Positions 50,991 through 59,605 of a stretch of DNA of 64,000 nt are shown in pieces. Position numbers and translations under genes: made by a program. The notes under the pieces were generated by a model. It saw only the letters and a list, made by a program, of their open reading frames with translations, had not been told where the DNA came from and searched no databases. The stretch comes from Streptomyces sp. NBC_01016 (lineage in GTDB: Bacteria; Actinomycetota; Actinomycetes; Streptomycetales; Streptomycetaceae): assembly GCF_026341035.1 (NCBI RefSeq), contig NZ_JAPEOQ010000002.1:372001-436000 (forward strand), in the 5' to 3' direction. Each line of letters starts with the position of its first letter. Position 1 is the first letter of the stretch.

Positions 50991-52001
50991 TCAGCGCTCG
51001 CTGTCGAGGTGTGCCATCTGGGCCGCCGGGTAGCGGTCGCCGGCCGCGGCGTCGGCGGGCACGGCCGCCTCGATGGCGGCGAGGTCGGCGGCGTCCAGGC
51101 GCACGTCGAGCGCGCCGAGGGCCTCCGAGAGGCGCTCGCGGGTGCGGGCGCCGATCAGCGGCACGATGTTCTCGCTGCGGGCGGCCACCCACGCGATCGC
51201 GATCTGCGCGACGCTCGCGCCCTTCTGCTCGGCGATCTTGCGGAGCTGGTCGACGAGGTCCAGGTTGTGCTGGAGGTTCTCGCCCTGGAAGCGCGGGCTG
51301 AAGGCGCGGAAGTCGCCGGCGCCGAGCTTGCGGTCGCGCGTGTAGTGGCCGGAGATCAGGCCGCGGGACAGCACGCCGTACGCGGTGATGCCGATGCCCA
51401 GCTCGCGGGTGGCGGGCAGGATCGACTCCTCGATGCCGCGCGAGATGAGCGAGTACTCGATCTGGAGGTCCGAGATCGGGGCCGTGGCGGCGGCCCGGCG
51501 GATGGTGTCCGCGCCGACCTCGCTGAGCCCGATGTGGCGTACGTAGCCCTGCTCGACGAGCTCGGCGATGGCGCCGACGGTCTCCTCGATCGGCACCTCG
51601 GGGTCGAGGCGTGCGGGCCGGTAGATGTCGATGTGGTCGACGCCGAGGCGCTGCAGCGAGTACGCGGCGAAGTTCTTCACCGCCTCGGGGCGGGCGTCAT
51701 AGCTGTTCCACGAGCCGTCCGGGCCGCGCAGGGCGCCGAACTTCACGCTGGTCAGCGCGTTCTCCCGGGCAGCGGCGGGGGCCGTGCGCAGGGCCTCGCC
51801 GATCAGCATCTCGTTGTGGCCCATCGCGTAGAAGTCGCCGGTGTCGAGGAGCGTGACGCCCGCGTCGAGCGCAGCATGGACGGTGGCGATGGACTCGGCG
51901 CGGTCGGCCTCGCCGTACAGCGCGGACATGCCCATGCAGCCGAGGCCGAGGGCGGAGACGTCGGGGCCGGTGGTGCCCAGAGGGCGGGTGTGGAGGGTCA
52001 T
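50991..52001 (-). CDS. Aldo/keto reductase
   Basis: NADPH-dependent carbonyl reductase of 336 residues, TIM-barrel. Blocks are LGTTGPDVSALGLGCMGMSA, LLDTGDFYAMGHNEMLIGEA (Asp and Tyr of the catalytic tetrad), TSVKFG (Lys) and IDIYRPARLDPEVPIEETVG. The NADP region is VARLIGARTRE-like (ENIVPLIGARTRERLSEALG). ATG 52001 lies within an inverted repeat, so the transcript leader is very short. Operon with the TetR gene. Substrate unknown; aldehyde or quinone detoxification is typical. Confidence 0.92.
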   Translation of the reverse strand: MTLHTRPLGTTGPDVSALGLGCMGMSALYGEADRAESIATVHAALDAGVTLLDTGDFYAMGHNEMLIGEALRTAPAAARENALTSVKFGALRGPDGSWNSYDARPEAVKNFAAYSLQRLGVDHIDIYRPARLDPEVPIEETVGAIAELVEQGYVRHIGLSEVGADTIRRAAATAPISDLQIEYSLISRGIEESILPATRELGIGITAYGVLSRGLISGHYTRDRKLGAGDFRAFSPRFQGENLQHNLDLVDQLRKIAEQKGASVAQIAIAWVAARSENIVPLIGARTRERLSEALGALDVRLDAADLAAIEAAVPADAAAGDRYPAAQMAHLDSER

Positions 52002-52053
52002 GTCATCCACCATGACATGACAGGTGACAGATTTCAATATCTGTCACCTGTCA
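51997..52053. promoter_or_regulatory. Double inverted-repeat operator before the reductase/TetR unit
   Basis: Two adjacent perfect inverted repeats. 51997-52021 has 10-base arms GTCATGTCAT/ATGACATGAC with a 5-base spacer and covers the reductase start codon. 52018-52053 has 15-base arms (TGACAGGTGACAGAT and complement) with a 6-base spacer. Both are built from TGTCA/TGACA half-sites, typical for TetR dimers. Confidence 0.75.
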
Positions 52054-52113
52054 TTCGGCACCCGGTCGGGCGGACGGGAGCTTGTCGGGCAGGTGGGAGT
52101 TCGACGACGGGCC

Positions 52114-53046
52114 CTAGCGGGCCCGTACCTCGATCTCGTGCACGGAATTGCGTGCCCCCGGTGGCGGCTGGACGCGACCCTGCGTGTCCGTGGCGCGGCT
52201 GCGGATGCGGTGCGGGCCGGGGGAGAGGGTGGTGTCCAGGGTGAAACGGGTCCAGGCGTAAGGGAGTTGAGGGGTGGGCTCCAGCTCGGCCGGCCGCCAC
52301 GGGGTGGCGTCCACGGATACCTCCACGCCCGCCACCGCCGACGTGCTCCACGCCCGGCCCGTCAACTCGACGTCCCCTGACGGGATTTCGTCTCCGTCGT
52401 ACGGGGCGAGCAGCTTGCTGTTGACGTCGACGTCGCGGACCGGGTGGCCGTCCCGGTTGTAGAGGCGGGTGGTGAAGAGGTGGTCCGGGCGGACGTCCGA
52501 GACCACCAGGCGCGTCAGCCACTTCACCGAGTTCGTGCCGAACATGTGCGGCACCACCGCCCGTACGGGGAAGCCGTGTTGCACCGGCAGCGGCGCTCCG
52601 TTGAGGGAGTGGGCGAGCAGGACGTCGGAGTGGGCGCGGGCGAGGGGCAGGTCCTTGACGTAGCCGATGCCCTTCTCGTCGGCGAAGTCACCGTGGTCCG
52701 CCCCCTCGAACCACACGTGGCGGGCCGCGCCGGTCGGCCGGGCGCGGTCCAGGACGGTGGACAGCGGGACGCCGGTCCACTCCAGGTTCGTCACCGCCCG
52801 CGTCGGCACATCCGGCGCGAACGGGCTCCCGAAACACTCGTGGACCGACGTGAGGTGGTGCTGGGGGAGGGCCAGGAGGGCGGGGAGATCCAGGGTCAAG
52901 GGGTGTTCCACCAGGCCCTCCACCCGCAACTCCCATTCCGCAGCGTCCAGTTCGGGCGGCGCCCCCAGGTGCGTACGCACGAAGAGGGAGTCGACCGGCG
53001 TGACGGTCGAGGGCGGGGTGCGCGGGTCCGGCGGGCGTGGGCTCAT
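52114..53046 (-). CDS. Sulfite-oxidase-like molybdopterin oxidoreductase
   Basis: A 310-residue protein of the sulfite oxidase family. The cofactor Cys is in LTSVHECFGSPFAPDV, and the dimer/Mo-co domain continues with YVKDLPLARAHSDVLLAHSL, PHMFGTNSVKWLTRLVVSD. A C-terminal immunoglobulin-like dimerisation domain is GRAWSTSAVAGVEVSVDAT. No signal peptide, haem domain or obvious electron partner is visible, so it differs from secreted enzymes of the family. ATG 53046 is the likely start. It lies 45 bases after an MFS gene on the same strand. Confidence 0.85.
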   Translation of the reverse strand: MSPRPPDPRTPPSTVTPVDSLFVRTHLGAPPELDAAEWELRVEGLVEHPLTLDLPALLALPQHHLTSVHECFGSPFAPDVPTRAVTNLEWTGVPLSTVLDRARPTGAARHVWFEGADHGDFADEKGIGYVKDLPLARAHSDVLLAHSLNGAPLPVQHGFPVRAVVPHMFGTNSVKWLTRLVVSDVRPDHLFTTRLYNRDGHPVRDVDVNSKLLAPYDGDEIPSGDVELTGRAWSTSAVAGVEVSVDATPWRPAELEPTPQLPYAWTRFTLDTTLSPGPHRIRSRATDTQGRVQPPPGARNSVHEIEVRAR

Positions 53047-53091
53047 GGCAACCAGCATGCCGGGGCCCGCGCCGCGCCGCACGGTCACCGG

Positions 53092-54528
53092 TCAGGCGAT
53101 CACGCGCGGCAGACGCAGGCTGAGACCCACCGTCAGGGCCACCGTCGCGAGCTGCACGAGCAGCGTCGTGATCAGGGCGTCGCGCATGCCCTGCGAGGAG
53201 GCCAGGGAGAGGAACAGGGTGCCGAGCGTGGCCACGCCCAGGGCCAGGGAGGCCTGTTGGGTCGTCGTCATGACGCCGCTGCCGACGCCCGCCCGCTCCG
53301 TCGGCACCTCGGACAGGATGATCCGGAAGATGATGGGCAGTTGGAGCGCCTGGCCCGCCCCGGCGAGTGCCGCGCCGGGCAGCAGCTGGAGCACGCCGAG
53401 GTCCGGCCAGGTGCGCCACGCCGCCAGCGCGATCAGTACGATCCCCGCCGCCTGCAACAGGCCGCCCGCGGTGACGACCCGCGTACCCCAGCGGGCCACC
53501 AGCCGCGGACCGGCGAGCGATGCCACGAAGAAGACCGCCGCCATCGGGGCCAGGGCGAGGCCGGCCGAGGTCGCGCCGAGCCGCTCGCCCTGTTGCAGCG
53601 CCACCGCGATCACGAACATGAACCCGCTGAAGCCGATGGAGAAGGGCACCACCATCATCAACCCCCGGCGCAGCGACACCAGTTGAAGGAGGGACGGCGG
53701 AATGAGAGGCGTCTGTCCCGCCCGGTCGGCCCTGCGCTCCACCGCGTAGAACGCGTACGCCAGACCCGGGAACGCCGCGAGCGACATCCACGTCCACAGC
53801 GGCCAGCCCGCCGCCCGGCCCTCGGTGAGCGGGGCGAGCAGTGCCATCAGGGCGAGGGCGAGCAGCACCGTGCCGGGCACGTCGACCGGCTCGGGGCGGT
53901 CGGAGCGGGTCTCGGGGACCGTACGGACGGCGAGTACGAGGGCCAGCACCACCACCGGCACGTTCACCAGGAACACCGAGCGCCAGCCCGAGCCGAACAG
54001 GTCGGCCGAGACGAGTACGCCGCCCAGGACCTGGCCCGCCACCATCGACAGGCCGGCCGTCGCCCCGTACATGCTCATCGCCTTGGCGCGGCGCGTCCCG
54101 GCCGTCGTGGCTTGGATCGTTGCGAGTACCTGCGGCAGCATCGCGGCGGACGCGGCACCCTGCGCGACCCGCGCAAGCACCAGCGTCCAGGCCGTCGGGG
54201 CGAGCCCGCAGGCCAGCGAGGTGAGACCGAAGGCGGCCATGCCGCCGAGGAAGAGCCGGCGGCGGCCGATCAGATCGCCGAGCCGGCCGCCGAGGACCAG
54301 GAGCACGGCGTACGCGATGCCGTAACCGGCGACGACCAGCTCAAGGACCGGCTCGCTCGCGGACAGGTCGCGGCCGATCGTGGGCAGGGCGACGTTCACG
54401 ATGAAGAAGTCGATGAGGGGCAGGGCCGCGCCGAGCAGCACGGTGAACAGGCCGGGGCCCGAGAGGGAGGTGCCGGTGCCGGATCGCACGGGAGGCGCGA
54501 TCGGCGGGGACTGCGTGTGGGTGGTCAT
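53092..54528 (-). CDS. MFS transporter, DHA2-like (cassette C)
   Basis: Efflux-type transporter of 478 residues. Helix 1 LFTVLLGAALPLIDFFIVNV and motif A LGGRLGDLIGRRRLFLGGMA are clear; 14-helix DHA2 length. ATG 54528 has no Shine-Dalgarno, so the transcript may be leaderless. It is close in sequence to the pump at 57047-58528, sharing GRLGD, QGAASAAMLPQVLATI and WMSLAAF-like blocks. Divergent from an MmyB-type XRE gene with a CTGGTACCAG palindrome 27 bases upstream. Confidence 0.9.
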   Translation of the reverse strand: MTTHTQSPPIAPPVRSGTGTSLSGPGLFTVLLGAALPLIDFFIVNVALPTIGRDLSASEPVLELVVAGYGIAYAVLLVLGGRLGDLIGRRRLFLGGMAAFGLTSLACGLAPTAWTLVLARVAQGAASAAMLPQVLATIQATTAGTRRAKAMSMYGATAGLSMVAGQVLGGVLVSADLFGSGWRSVFLVNVPVVVLALVLAVRTVPETRSDRPEPVDVPGTVLLALALMALLAPLTEGRAAGWPLWTWMSLAAFPGLAYAFYAVERRADRAGQTPLIPPSLLQLVSLRRGLMMVVPFSIGFSGFMFVIAVALQQGERLGATSAGLALAPMAAVFFVASLAGPRLVARWGTRVVTAGGLLQAAGIVLIALAAWRTWPDLGVLQLLPGAALAGAGQALQLPIIFRIILSEVPTERAGVGSGVMTTTQQASLALGVATLGTLFLSLASSQGMRDALITTLLVQLATVALTVGLSLRLPRVIA

Positions 54529-54555
54529 GGCACTGAGCGTGCGCCGCCGCTCAGA

Positions 54556-54565
54556 CTGGTACCAG
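54556..54565. promoter_or_regulatory. Candidate operator of cassette C
   Basis: CTGGTACCAG, a perfect 10-base palindrome in the MFS/XRE gap. The surrounding 70 bases closely match the gap at 58529-58600 of cassette D, including CCAGGTA and TCTGGTACCAG. Confidence 0.6.
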
Positions 54566-54640
54566 AGCCTTCTTATCCTGGTAGAACCTCTACCTGGAAA
54601 CAGAGTGCGTGGGGCCGCCTCCAAGGTGCAGCCTGGAGAC

Positions 54641-55525
54641 ATGACCACCATGGCGCACGAGACGCGGGACGTGCGGGACGAGCAGCCCGGCGAGATCCGG
54701 CGGCACGAACTGGCCGGGTTCCTGCGCAGCCGCCGCGAGCGGATCACCCCCGAGGACGTCGGCCTGCCGCGCGGACAGCGCCGCCGCACCCCCGGCCTGC
54801 GCCGCGAGGAGGTCGCGCATCTCTCCGCGGTCGGTGTCACCTGGTACACGTGGCTGGAGCAGGCCCGCGACATCCAGGTCTCCGCGCAGGTCCTCGACGC
54901 GCTCGCCCGGACGCTGCGGCTCGACGGGAGCGAGCGGGCCCATCTGTTCGGCCTCGCGGGCGCCATCGACCCGACACCGGCGGCGAGTTGCACCACGCTG
55001 ACGCCCGAACTGCTTGACCTGATGGACCGGTTGGAGCCCGTCCCCGCCTGCGTACAGAACAGCAGGTACGACATCCTCGCCTACAACCGCACGTACGGGA
55101 TGCTGCTCTGCGACCTCGACGAGATCCCGCCGGAGGACCGCAACTGGATGCTGCTCGCGTTCACGCACGAGGGCTGGCGCTCCGCGATCTCGGACCTCGA
55201 CAGCGTGCTGCGGATCATGGCGGCCAAGTTCCGCTCCGGCATGGCCGAGCACCTCGGCGAGCCCGCCTGGAAGCTGGTCCTCAAGCGGCTCATCGAGGAG
55301 TCGCCCGAGTTCCGCGAGCTGTGGGAGCGGCACGAGGTGGTGCAGTCCGTGCCCAGCAAGGTGAAGCACTTCCACAACCCGTACGTGGGACCGCTCTCCG
55401 TCGTCCACACCGACCTGTGGCTCGGCCGGGACTGCGGCGCCCGCATGGTCACGTACACACCGGCGGACGCCGTGAGCGGTGAACGCCTCGAAGCGCTCAG
55501 GGAGTTGGCGACCGCCCGGTCATGA
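54641..55525 (+). CDS. XRE-family regulator with MmyB-like ligand-binding domain
   Basis: A 294-residue regulator. The HTH is HELAGFLRSRRERITPEDVG, RRRTPGLRREEVAHLSAVGV, TWYTWLEQARDIQVSAQVLD. The MmyB-type domain shows PACVQNSRYDILAYNRTYGM and WERHEVVQSVPSKVKHFHNP. ATG 54641 with GGAG just upstream; ATG 54650 is an alternative. Divergent from the MFS gene; closely similar to the regulator at 58629. Overlaps the convergent MFS gene by 6 bases. Confidence 0.9.
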   Translation: MTTMAHETRDVRDEQPGEIRRHELAGFLRSRRERITPEDVGLPRGQRRRTPGLRREEVAHLSAVGVTWYTWLEQARDIQVSAQVLDALARTLRLDGSERAHLFGLAGAIDPTPAASCTTLTPELLDLMDRLEPVPACVQNSRYDILAYNRTYGMLLCDLDEIPPEDRNWMLLAFTHEGWRSAISDLDSVLRIMAAKFRSGMAEHLGEPAWKLVLKRLIEESPEFRELWERHEVVQSVPSKVKHFHNPYVGPLSVVHTDLWLGRDCGARMVTYTPADAVSGERLEALRELATARS

Positions 55526-56989
55526 GCCCGTGGCCGCCTTCGTGACGGCCGCGTCCTCCGCGTCCTCAAGACGCTCCGCCGTCCGCCGCGCCGTCTCCCG
55601 CGCCCAGTGCCCGCTGGTCAGCGCGCCGAGCACCAGGACCGCGAGGCCGCAGCCCGCGATGATCCACCAGCAGGAGCGGCTGGCCTCCACGAAGGCCTTC
55701 GCGTACGAGGATCCGGCGACGCCCGACGCGAGCACCGCGCCGATCACCGCGACGCCGAGGGTCTGGCCGATCTGGCGGCTGGTGGAGGCGACCGCCGCCG
55801 CGACGCCCGCCTGAGCGCGCGGCATTCCGGAGACCGCCGTGTTGGTGATCGGCGCGTTCACGAAGCCGAAGCCGATGCCGAACAGGACGTAGCCGATGAA
55901 GAGCGTCGTGTTCGAGGTCTCCGCGTCGAACGCCGCGAAGAGGATCCCGCTCGCCGTCATCATCACCCCCGCGACGAGGAGGGGCAGGCGCGGGCCGTGG
56001 CTGCCGACCAGACGGCCGGAGAGCGGGGCGCACACCAGCGTCATCGCCGCCATCGGCAGCATCCACAGGCCCGCGTGCAGCGCGTCCAGGCCGCGTACGT
56101 CCTGGAGGTAGAGCGTCGACAGGAACAGGAAGCCGCCGAGCGACGCGAAGCCGCAGATCGCGATGACGGTGGCCCCGCTGAACGGGGCCGAGTGGAAGAA
56201 CCGCAGGTCGATGAGGGGTTCGGCGCGCCGGGGCTCGTACAGCAGGATGCCGATGAGCGAGGCGGCGGCGATCGCCGCGAAGACGATGATCCGCACCGAG
56301 GTCCAGCCCGCCGAGGGCGCCTCGATGATCGCGTACGTCAGTGAGCCGAGCAGCGCGATGATCAGGAGCTGGCCGACCGGGTCGGGGCGGCGGGCCTTCG
56401 GGGCGCGGGACTCGGGGACGTAGCGGATGGTGAGCAGGAGCGCGGCGAGGCCGACCGGCAGGTTGATCCAGAAGATCGAGCGCCAGCCGACGGAGTCCAC
56501 GAGCAGCCCGCCGACCAGCGGCCCGGCCGCCATGGAGATGCCGACGACGCCGCCCCACACGCCGATGGCGCGGGCCCGCTCGCGCGGGTCGGTGAAGGTG
56601 TTCGTGATGATCGACATCGCGACCGGGTTGAGCATCGAGCCGCCGACGGCCTGGAGCATCCGGAACGCGACCAGGGACTCCAGGTTCGGCGCGAGGGAGC
56701 AGGCCACCGAGGCGGCCGTGAAGACGATGAGGCCGATCTTGAAGACCTTGCGCCGACCGATCCGGTCGGCGGTCGAACCGGCCAGCATCAGCAGCGCGGC
56801 GAGGACCAGCGTGTAGGCGTCGATCGTCCACTGCATGCCCGAGAGCGTGGCGTCGAAGTCCTTCGCCATGGACGGGAGGGCGACGTTCAGGACGGTGTTG
56901 TCGAGGCTGACGATCAGCAGGCTCATGCAGCAGATCGCCAGGACGAGCATGCGCCTGCGGTGGGGGAGGGGGGTGGGTGCATCGGGCAT
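55520..56989 (-). CDS. MFS transporter, QacA/DHA2 type
   Basis: A 489-residue multidrug-type exporter. Helix 1 is LAICCMSLLIVSLDNTVLNV with the Asp characteristic of DHA2, followed by ALPSMAKDFDATLSGMQWTI. Motif A is GSTADRIGRRKVFKIG. Fourteen helices, and a charged C-terminus (RTAERLEDAEDAAVTK). ATG 56989 has no Shine-Dalgarno. It sits between the two look-alike MFS/XRE cassettes with no regulator of its own and converges on the XRE gene. Confidence 0.9.
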   Translation of the reverse strand: MPDAPTPLPHRRRMLVLAICCMSLLIVSLDNTVLNVALPSMAKDFDATLSGMQWTIDAYTLVLAALLMLAGSTADRIGRRKVFKIGLIVFTAASVACSLAPNLESLVAFRMLQAVGGSMLNPVAMSIITNTFTDPRERARAIGVWGGVVGISMAAGPLVGGLLVDSVGWRSIFWINLPVGLAALLLTIRYVPESRAPKARRPDPVGQLLIIALLGSLTYAIIEAPSAGWTSVRIIVFAAIAAASLIGILLYEPRRAEPLIDLRFFHSAPFSGATVIAICGFASLGGFLFLSTLYLQDVRGLDALHAGLWMLPMAAMTLVCAPLSGRLVGSHGPRLPLLVAGVMMTASGILFAAFDAETSNTTLFIGYVLFGIGFGFVNAPITNTAVSGMPRAQAGVAAAVASTSRQIGQTLGVAVIGAVLASGVAGSSYAKAFVEASRSCWWIIAGCGLAVLVLGALTSGHWARETARRTAERLEDAEDAAVTKAATGS

Positions 56990-57046
56990 GTGTTTGACGG
57001 TAGCCCGAGTCGCCACAGACCGGACACGCGAGGTCGTCGGTCGGGG

Positions 57047-58528
57047 TCAGGCCAGGTTCCGTGGCATGCGTACGCTCAGGGCCGCGAGGCCCAGCAGTCC
57101 GGCGGCCTGCACCGCGAGGACGACGGCCAGCGCCGTCCGCATCCCCGCTCCCGGCACCAGCGCCAGGAAGAGCGAGCCGAGCGTGGCCACACCCACCGCG
57201 AGGCACGCCTGCTGCACGGTGGCGGCGAGGCCGCTGCCCGCCCCGGCCCGTGCGGCGGGCACGGCGGCCAGCACGATCCGGTAGTAGAGCGGCAGCTGGA
57301 GGCCGCCGCCGACCCCGACCAGGGCGAGACCGGGGGCCAGGACCAGCGGAGTGATCCGGTCCCAGGGCACCCACAGCGCGGTCAGCGCCACCGTCGCGAG
57401 GCCCGCGATGTGCACGGCGGCGCTCAGCGCCAGCGTCCGCGCGCCGAACCGGGCCGCGAGCCGCGGCGCGAGGACCGAGGCCGCGAACTGGGTCACGCCC
57501 ATCGGCACCAGCGTCAGGCCCGCCTTCAACGCGCCGTAGTGCAGGCCCTGTTGGAGGGTGACCGCGCTCACGAACATCCAGCTCGCGAACCCGACGAAGA
57601 CCGGAAGGCCGAGGATCAGCCCGCGCCGCACCGCCGGGGCGGCCACCAGCGAAGGCGGCAGCAGAGGGCTGCCGCCACTGCGCTCGGCCCGCCGCTCGAC
57701 GGAGACGAAGGCCCAGGTCAGGAACGGCGCGGCCAGCAGCGTGAGCACCGACCACAGCGGCCAGCCCGCCGCCCGGCCCTCGGTCAGCGGGAGCAGCAGC
57801 GCGGTCAGCGACGCCGCGAGGAGCACCGTCCCGGCGAGGTCGCCGCGCGCGGGCCGCTCGGCGCGGCTGTCCGGCACGGTGCGTACGGCGAGGAGCAGGG
57901 CGGCAGCCGCGACCGGCACGTTCACCAGGAAGACGGCCCGCCACCCGGTCCCGGCGAGGTCGGCGGCGACCAGCACCCCGCCGAGGACCTGCCCGAGCAC
58001 GACGGAGACGCCGCCCACGGACCCGTACAGGGACACGGCCCTCGCCCTGCGCTCCCCGCTCGTCGTGGCGTGGATGGTGGCGAGGACCTGCGGCAGCATC
58101 AGCGCGGACGCGGCGCCCTGCGCGACGCGGGCGGCGACCAGCGCCCACGCGTTCGGTGCGAGACCGCAGGCCAGCGAGGTGAGGCCGAAGGCGACGACGC
58201 CGAGCAGGAACAGCCGGCGCCGCCCGAAGGTGTCGCCGAGCCGGCCGCCGAGGACGAGCAGCACGGCGTACGCGACCGCGTAACCGGCCACCACCATCTC
58301 CAGGCCCGCGGGGGAGGCGTCGAGATCGCGGGCGATGCTGGGCAGGGCGACGTTCACGATGAAGAAGTCGATCATCGGGAGGGCGGCGCCGATGAGGACG
58401 GTGAACAGGCCGATGGGGCCGAGTAGGGGTGCGTCCCGCGTTGGGGGCGTGGTGGCGGGGGCCGGTGGTGCCGATGGTGCCGGTAGTGCGGATGCGGTGC
58501 CGGTGGTGGTGGTGCCGAGGGTCGTCAT
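57047..58528 (-). CDS. MFS transporter, DHA2-like (cassette D)
   Basis: A 493-residue efflux-type transporter, paralogue of the protein at 53092-54528: LFTVLIGAALPMIDFFIVNV, LGGRLGDTFGRRRLFLLGVV and VAQGAASALMLPQVLATIHA. The N-terminus is a Thr/Ala/Pro-rich stretch of about 30 residues. ATG 58528 without a ribosome site. Divergent from the MmyB-type regulator with the same CTGGTACCAG palindrome. Confidence 0.9.
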   Translation of the reverse strand: MTTLGTTTTGTASALPAPSAPPAPATTPPTRDAPLLGPIGLFTVLIGAALPMIDFFIVNVALPSIARDLDASPAGLEMVVAGYAVAYAVLLVLGGRLGDTFGRRRLFLLGVVAFGLTSLACGLAPNAWALVAARVAQGAASALMLPQVLATIHATTSGERRARAVSLYGSVGGVSVVLGQVLGGVLVAADLAGTGWRAVFLVNVPVAAAALLLAVRTVPDSRAERPARGDLAGTVLLAASLTALLLPLTEGRAAGWPLWSVLTLLAAPFLTWAFVSVERRAERSGGSPLLPPSLVAAPAVRRGLILGLPVFVGFASWMFVSAVTLQQGLHYGALKAGLTLVPMGVTQFAASVLAPRLAARFGARTLALSAAVHIAGLATVALTALWVPWDRITPLVLAPGLALVGVGGGLQLPLYYRIVLAAVPAARAGAGSGLAATVQQACLAVGVATLGSLFLALVPGAGMRTALAVVLAVQAAGLLGLAALSVRMPRNLA

Positions 58529-58554
58529 GGGTTGACCATCGCCCGGTGCTCAGC

Positions 58555-58564
58555 CTGGTACCAG
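58555..58564. promoter_or_regulatory. Candidate operator of cassette D
   Basis: CTGGTACCAG, 26 bases from the MFS start, with flanks matching cassette C. Confidence 0.6.
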
Positions 58565-58628
58565 AGTCTCCTCATCCTGTTACAGGCGGTACCTGGCAAC
58601 CGGATGAGGGCCGGGGCATCCTGGTGGC

Positions 58629-59486
58629 ATGTCGACCCGCCCCGTCTCCGACGACCCCCGAAGGCTGGAACTCGCCGCGTTCCTGCGCAGCCGCCGCGAG
58701 CGGATCCAGCCGGAGCGGGCCGGACTGCCGCGCACCGCGCGCCGCCGCACCCCCGGCCTGCGCCGCGAGGAGGTCGCGCACCTCTCGGCGGTCGGCGTCA
58801 CCTGGTACACGTGGCTGGAACAGGGCCGCGCGATCAACGTCTCGCCCGGCGTCCTCGACGCGATCACCCGCGCCCTCCAGATGGACCCGACCGAGCGCGC
58901 CCACGCCTTCGCGCTCGCGGGCACCACCGACCCGCACGCGGAGACCGTCTGCCCGGCCGTCACGCCGACGATGCTGCGCCTCATGGAAGGTCTGTCGCCC
59001 TACCCGGCGTCCCTGCAGAACGCCCGCTACGACGTACTCGCCCACAACCCCGCCTACGCCGCGGTCTTCGGCGACCCCGCCGAACTCGCCCCCGACGAGC
59101 GCAACTGCATGTGGCTGCTCGCCATGAGCGACCGGTGGCGCGAGCAGTTCCTCGACCGCGACGAGATGCTGCGCGACCTGGCCGCCAAGTACCGCACGTC
59201 GATGGCCGAGCATGTCGCCGAACCGGCCTGGAAGGCGCGGGTGGCCCGCCTCCTGGAGCTGTCGGCGGAGTTCCGCGCGATCTGGGAGCGGCACGAGGTC
59301 GCGCCGATGGTGCCGCACGTGAAGCGGTACCGGAACCCCGAGGTGGGGCTGCTGCGCCTGGAGCACCGCAACCTGTGGCTGTCGCCGGAGAGCGGCGGGT
59401 ACCGGCTGGTCGCGTACGTTCCCGCGGACGAGGAGACCGGTGGGCGCCTGGAGAAACTGGCGGCGCCGGCGGCCGTGACGGGCTGA
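58629..59486 (+). CDS. XRE-family regulator with MmyB-like ligand-binding domain
   Basis: A 285-residue regulator and close relative of the one at 54641. The HTH blocks are ELAAFLRSRRERIQPERAGL, RRRTPGLRREEVAHLSAVGV and TWYTWLEQGRAINVSPGVLD; the MmyB-type domain has PASLQNARYDVLAHNPAYAA and WERHEVAPMVPHVKRYRNPE. ATG 58629. Divergent from the cassette D pump. Its last codons lie in a short direct duplication that continues toward dus. Confidence 0.9.
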   Translation: MSTRPVSDDPRRLELAAFLRSRRERIQPERAGLPRTARRRTPGLRREEVAHLSAVGVTWYTWLEQGRAINVSPGVLDAITRALQMDPTERAHAFALAGTTDPHAETVCPAVTPTMLRLMEGLSPYPASLQNARYDVLAHNPAYAAVFGDPAELAPDERNCMWLLAMSDRWREQFLDRDEMLRDLAAKYRTSMAEHVAEPAWKARVARLLELSAEFRAIWERHEVAPMVPHVKRYRNPEVGLLRLEHRNLWLSPESGGYRLVAYVPADEETGGRLEKLAAPAAVTG

Positions 59487-59560
59487 GCGGGGGCGGGGCG
59501 GGGGCCGGGCGGGGAGTGAGGGACAGCGGCCGTGACGGGCTGAGCGGGGAGTGAGGGACA
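59469..59560 (+). repeat. Duplicated 35-base segment
   Basis: The unit at 59526-59560 repeats as two pieces at 59469-59492 and 59510-59525, separated by a G-rich insert. The first piece contains the stop codon of the XRE gene. It looks like a recent tandem duplication. Confidence 0.7.
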
Positions 59561-59605
59561 ATGGATGCTTGCCCCCACCCGTCGTCCGTCCCGGAGAGCC
59601 CTGAG

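Noticed and set aside
55566..58148. Long 860-residue minus-strand frame
   Set aside because: Arg/Ala/Pro-rich shadow of the two MFS genes in another frame; no domain or start signals.
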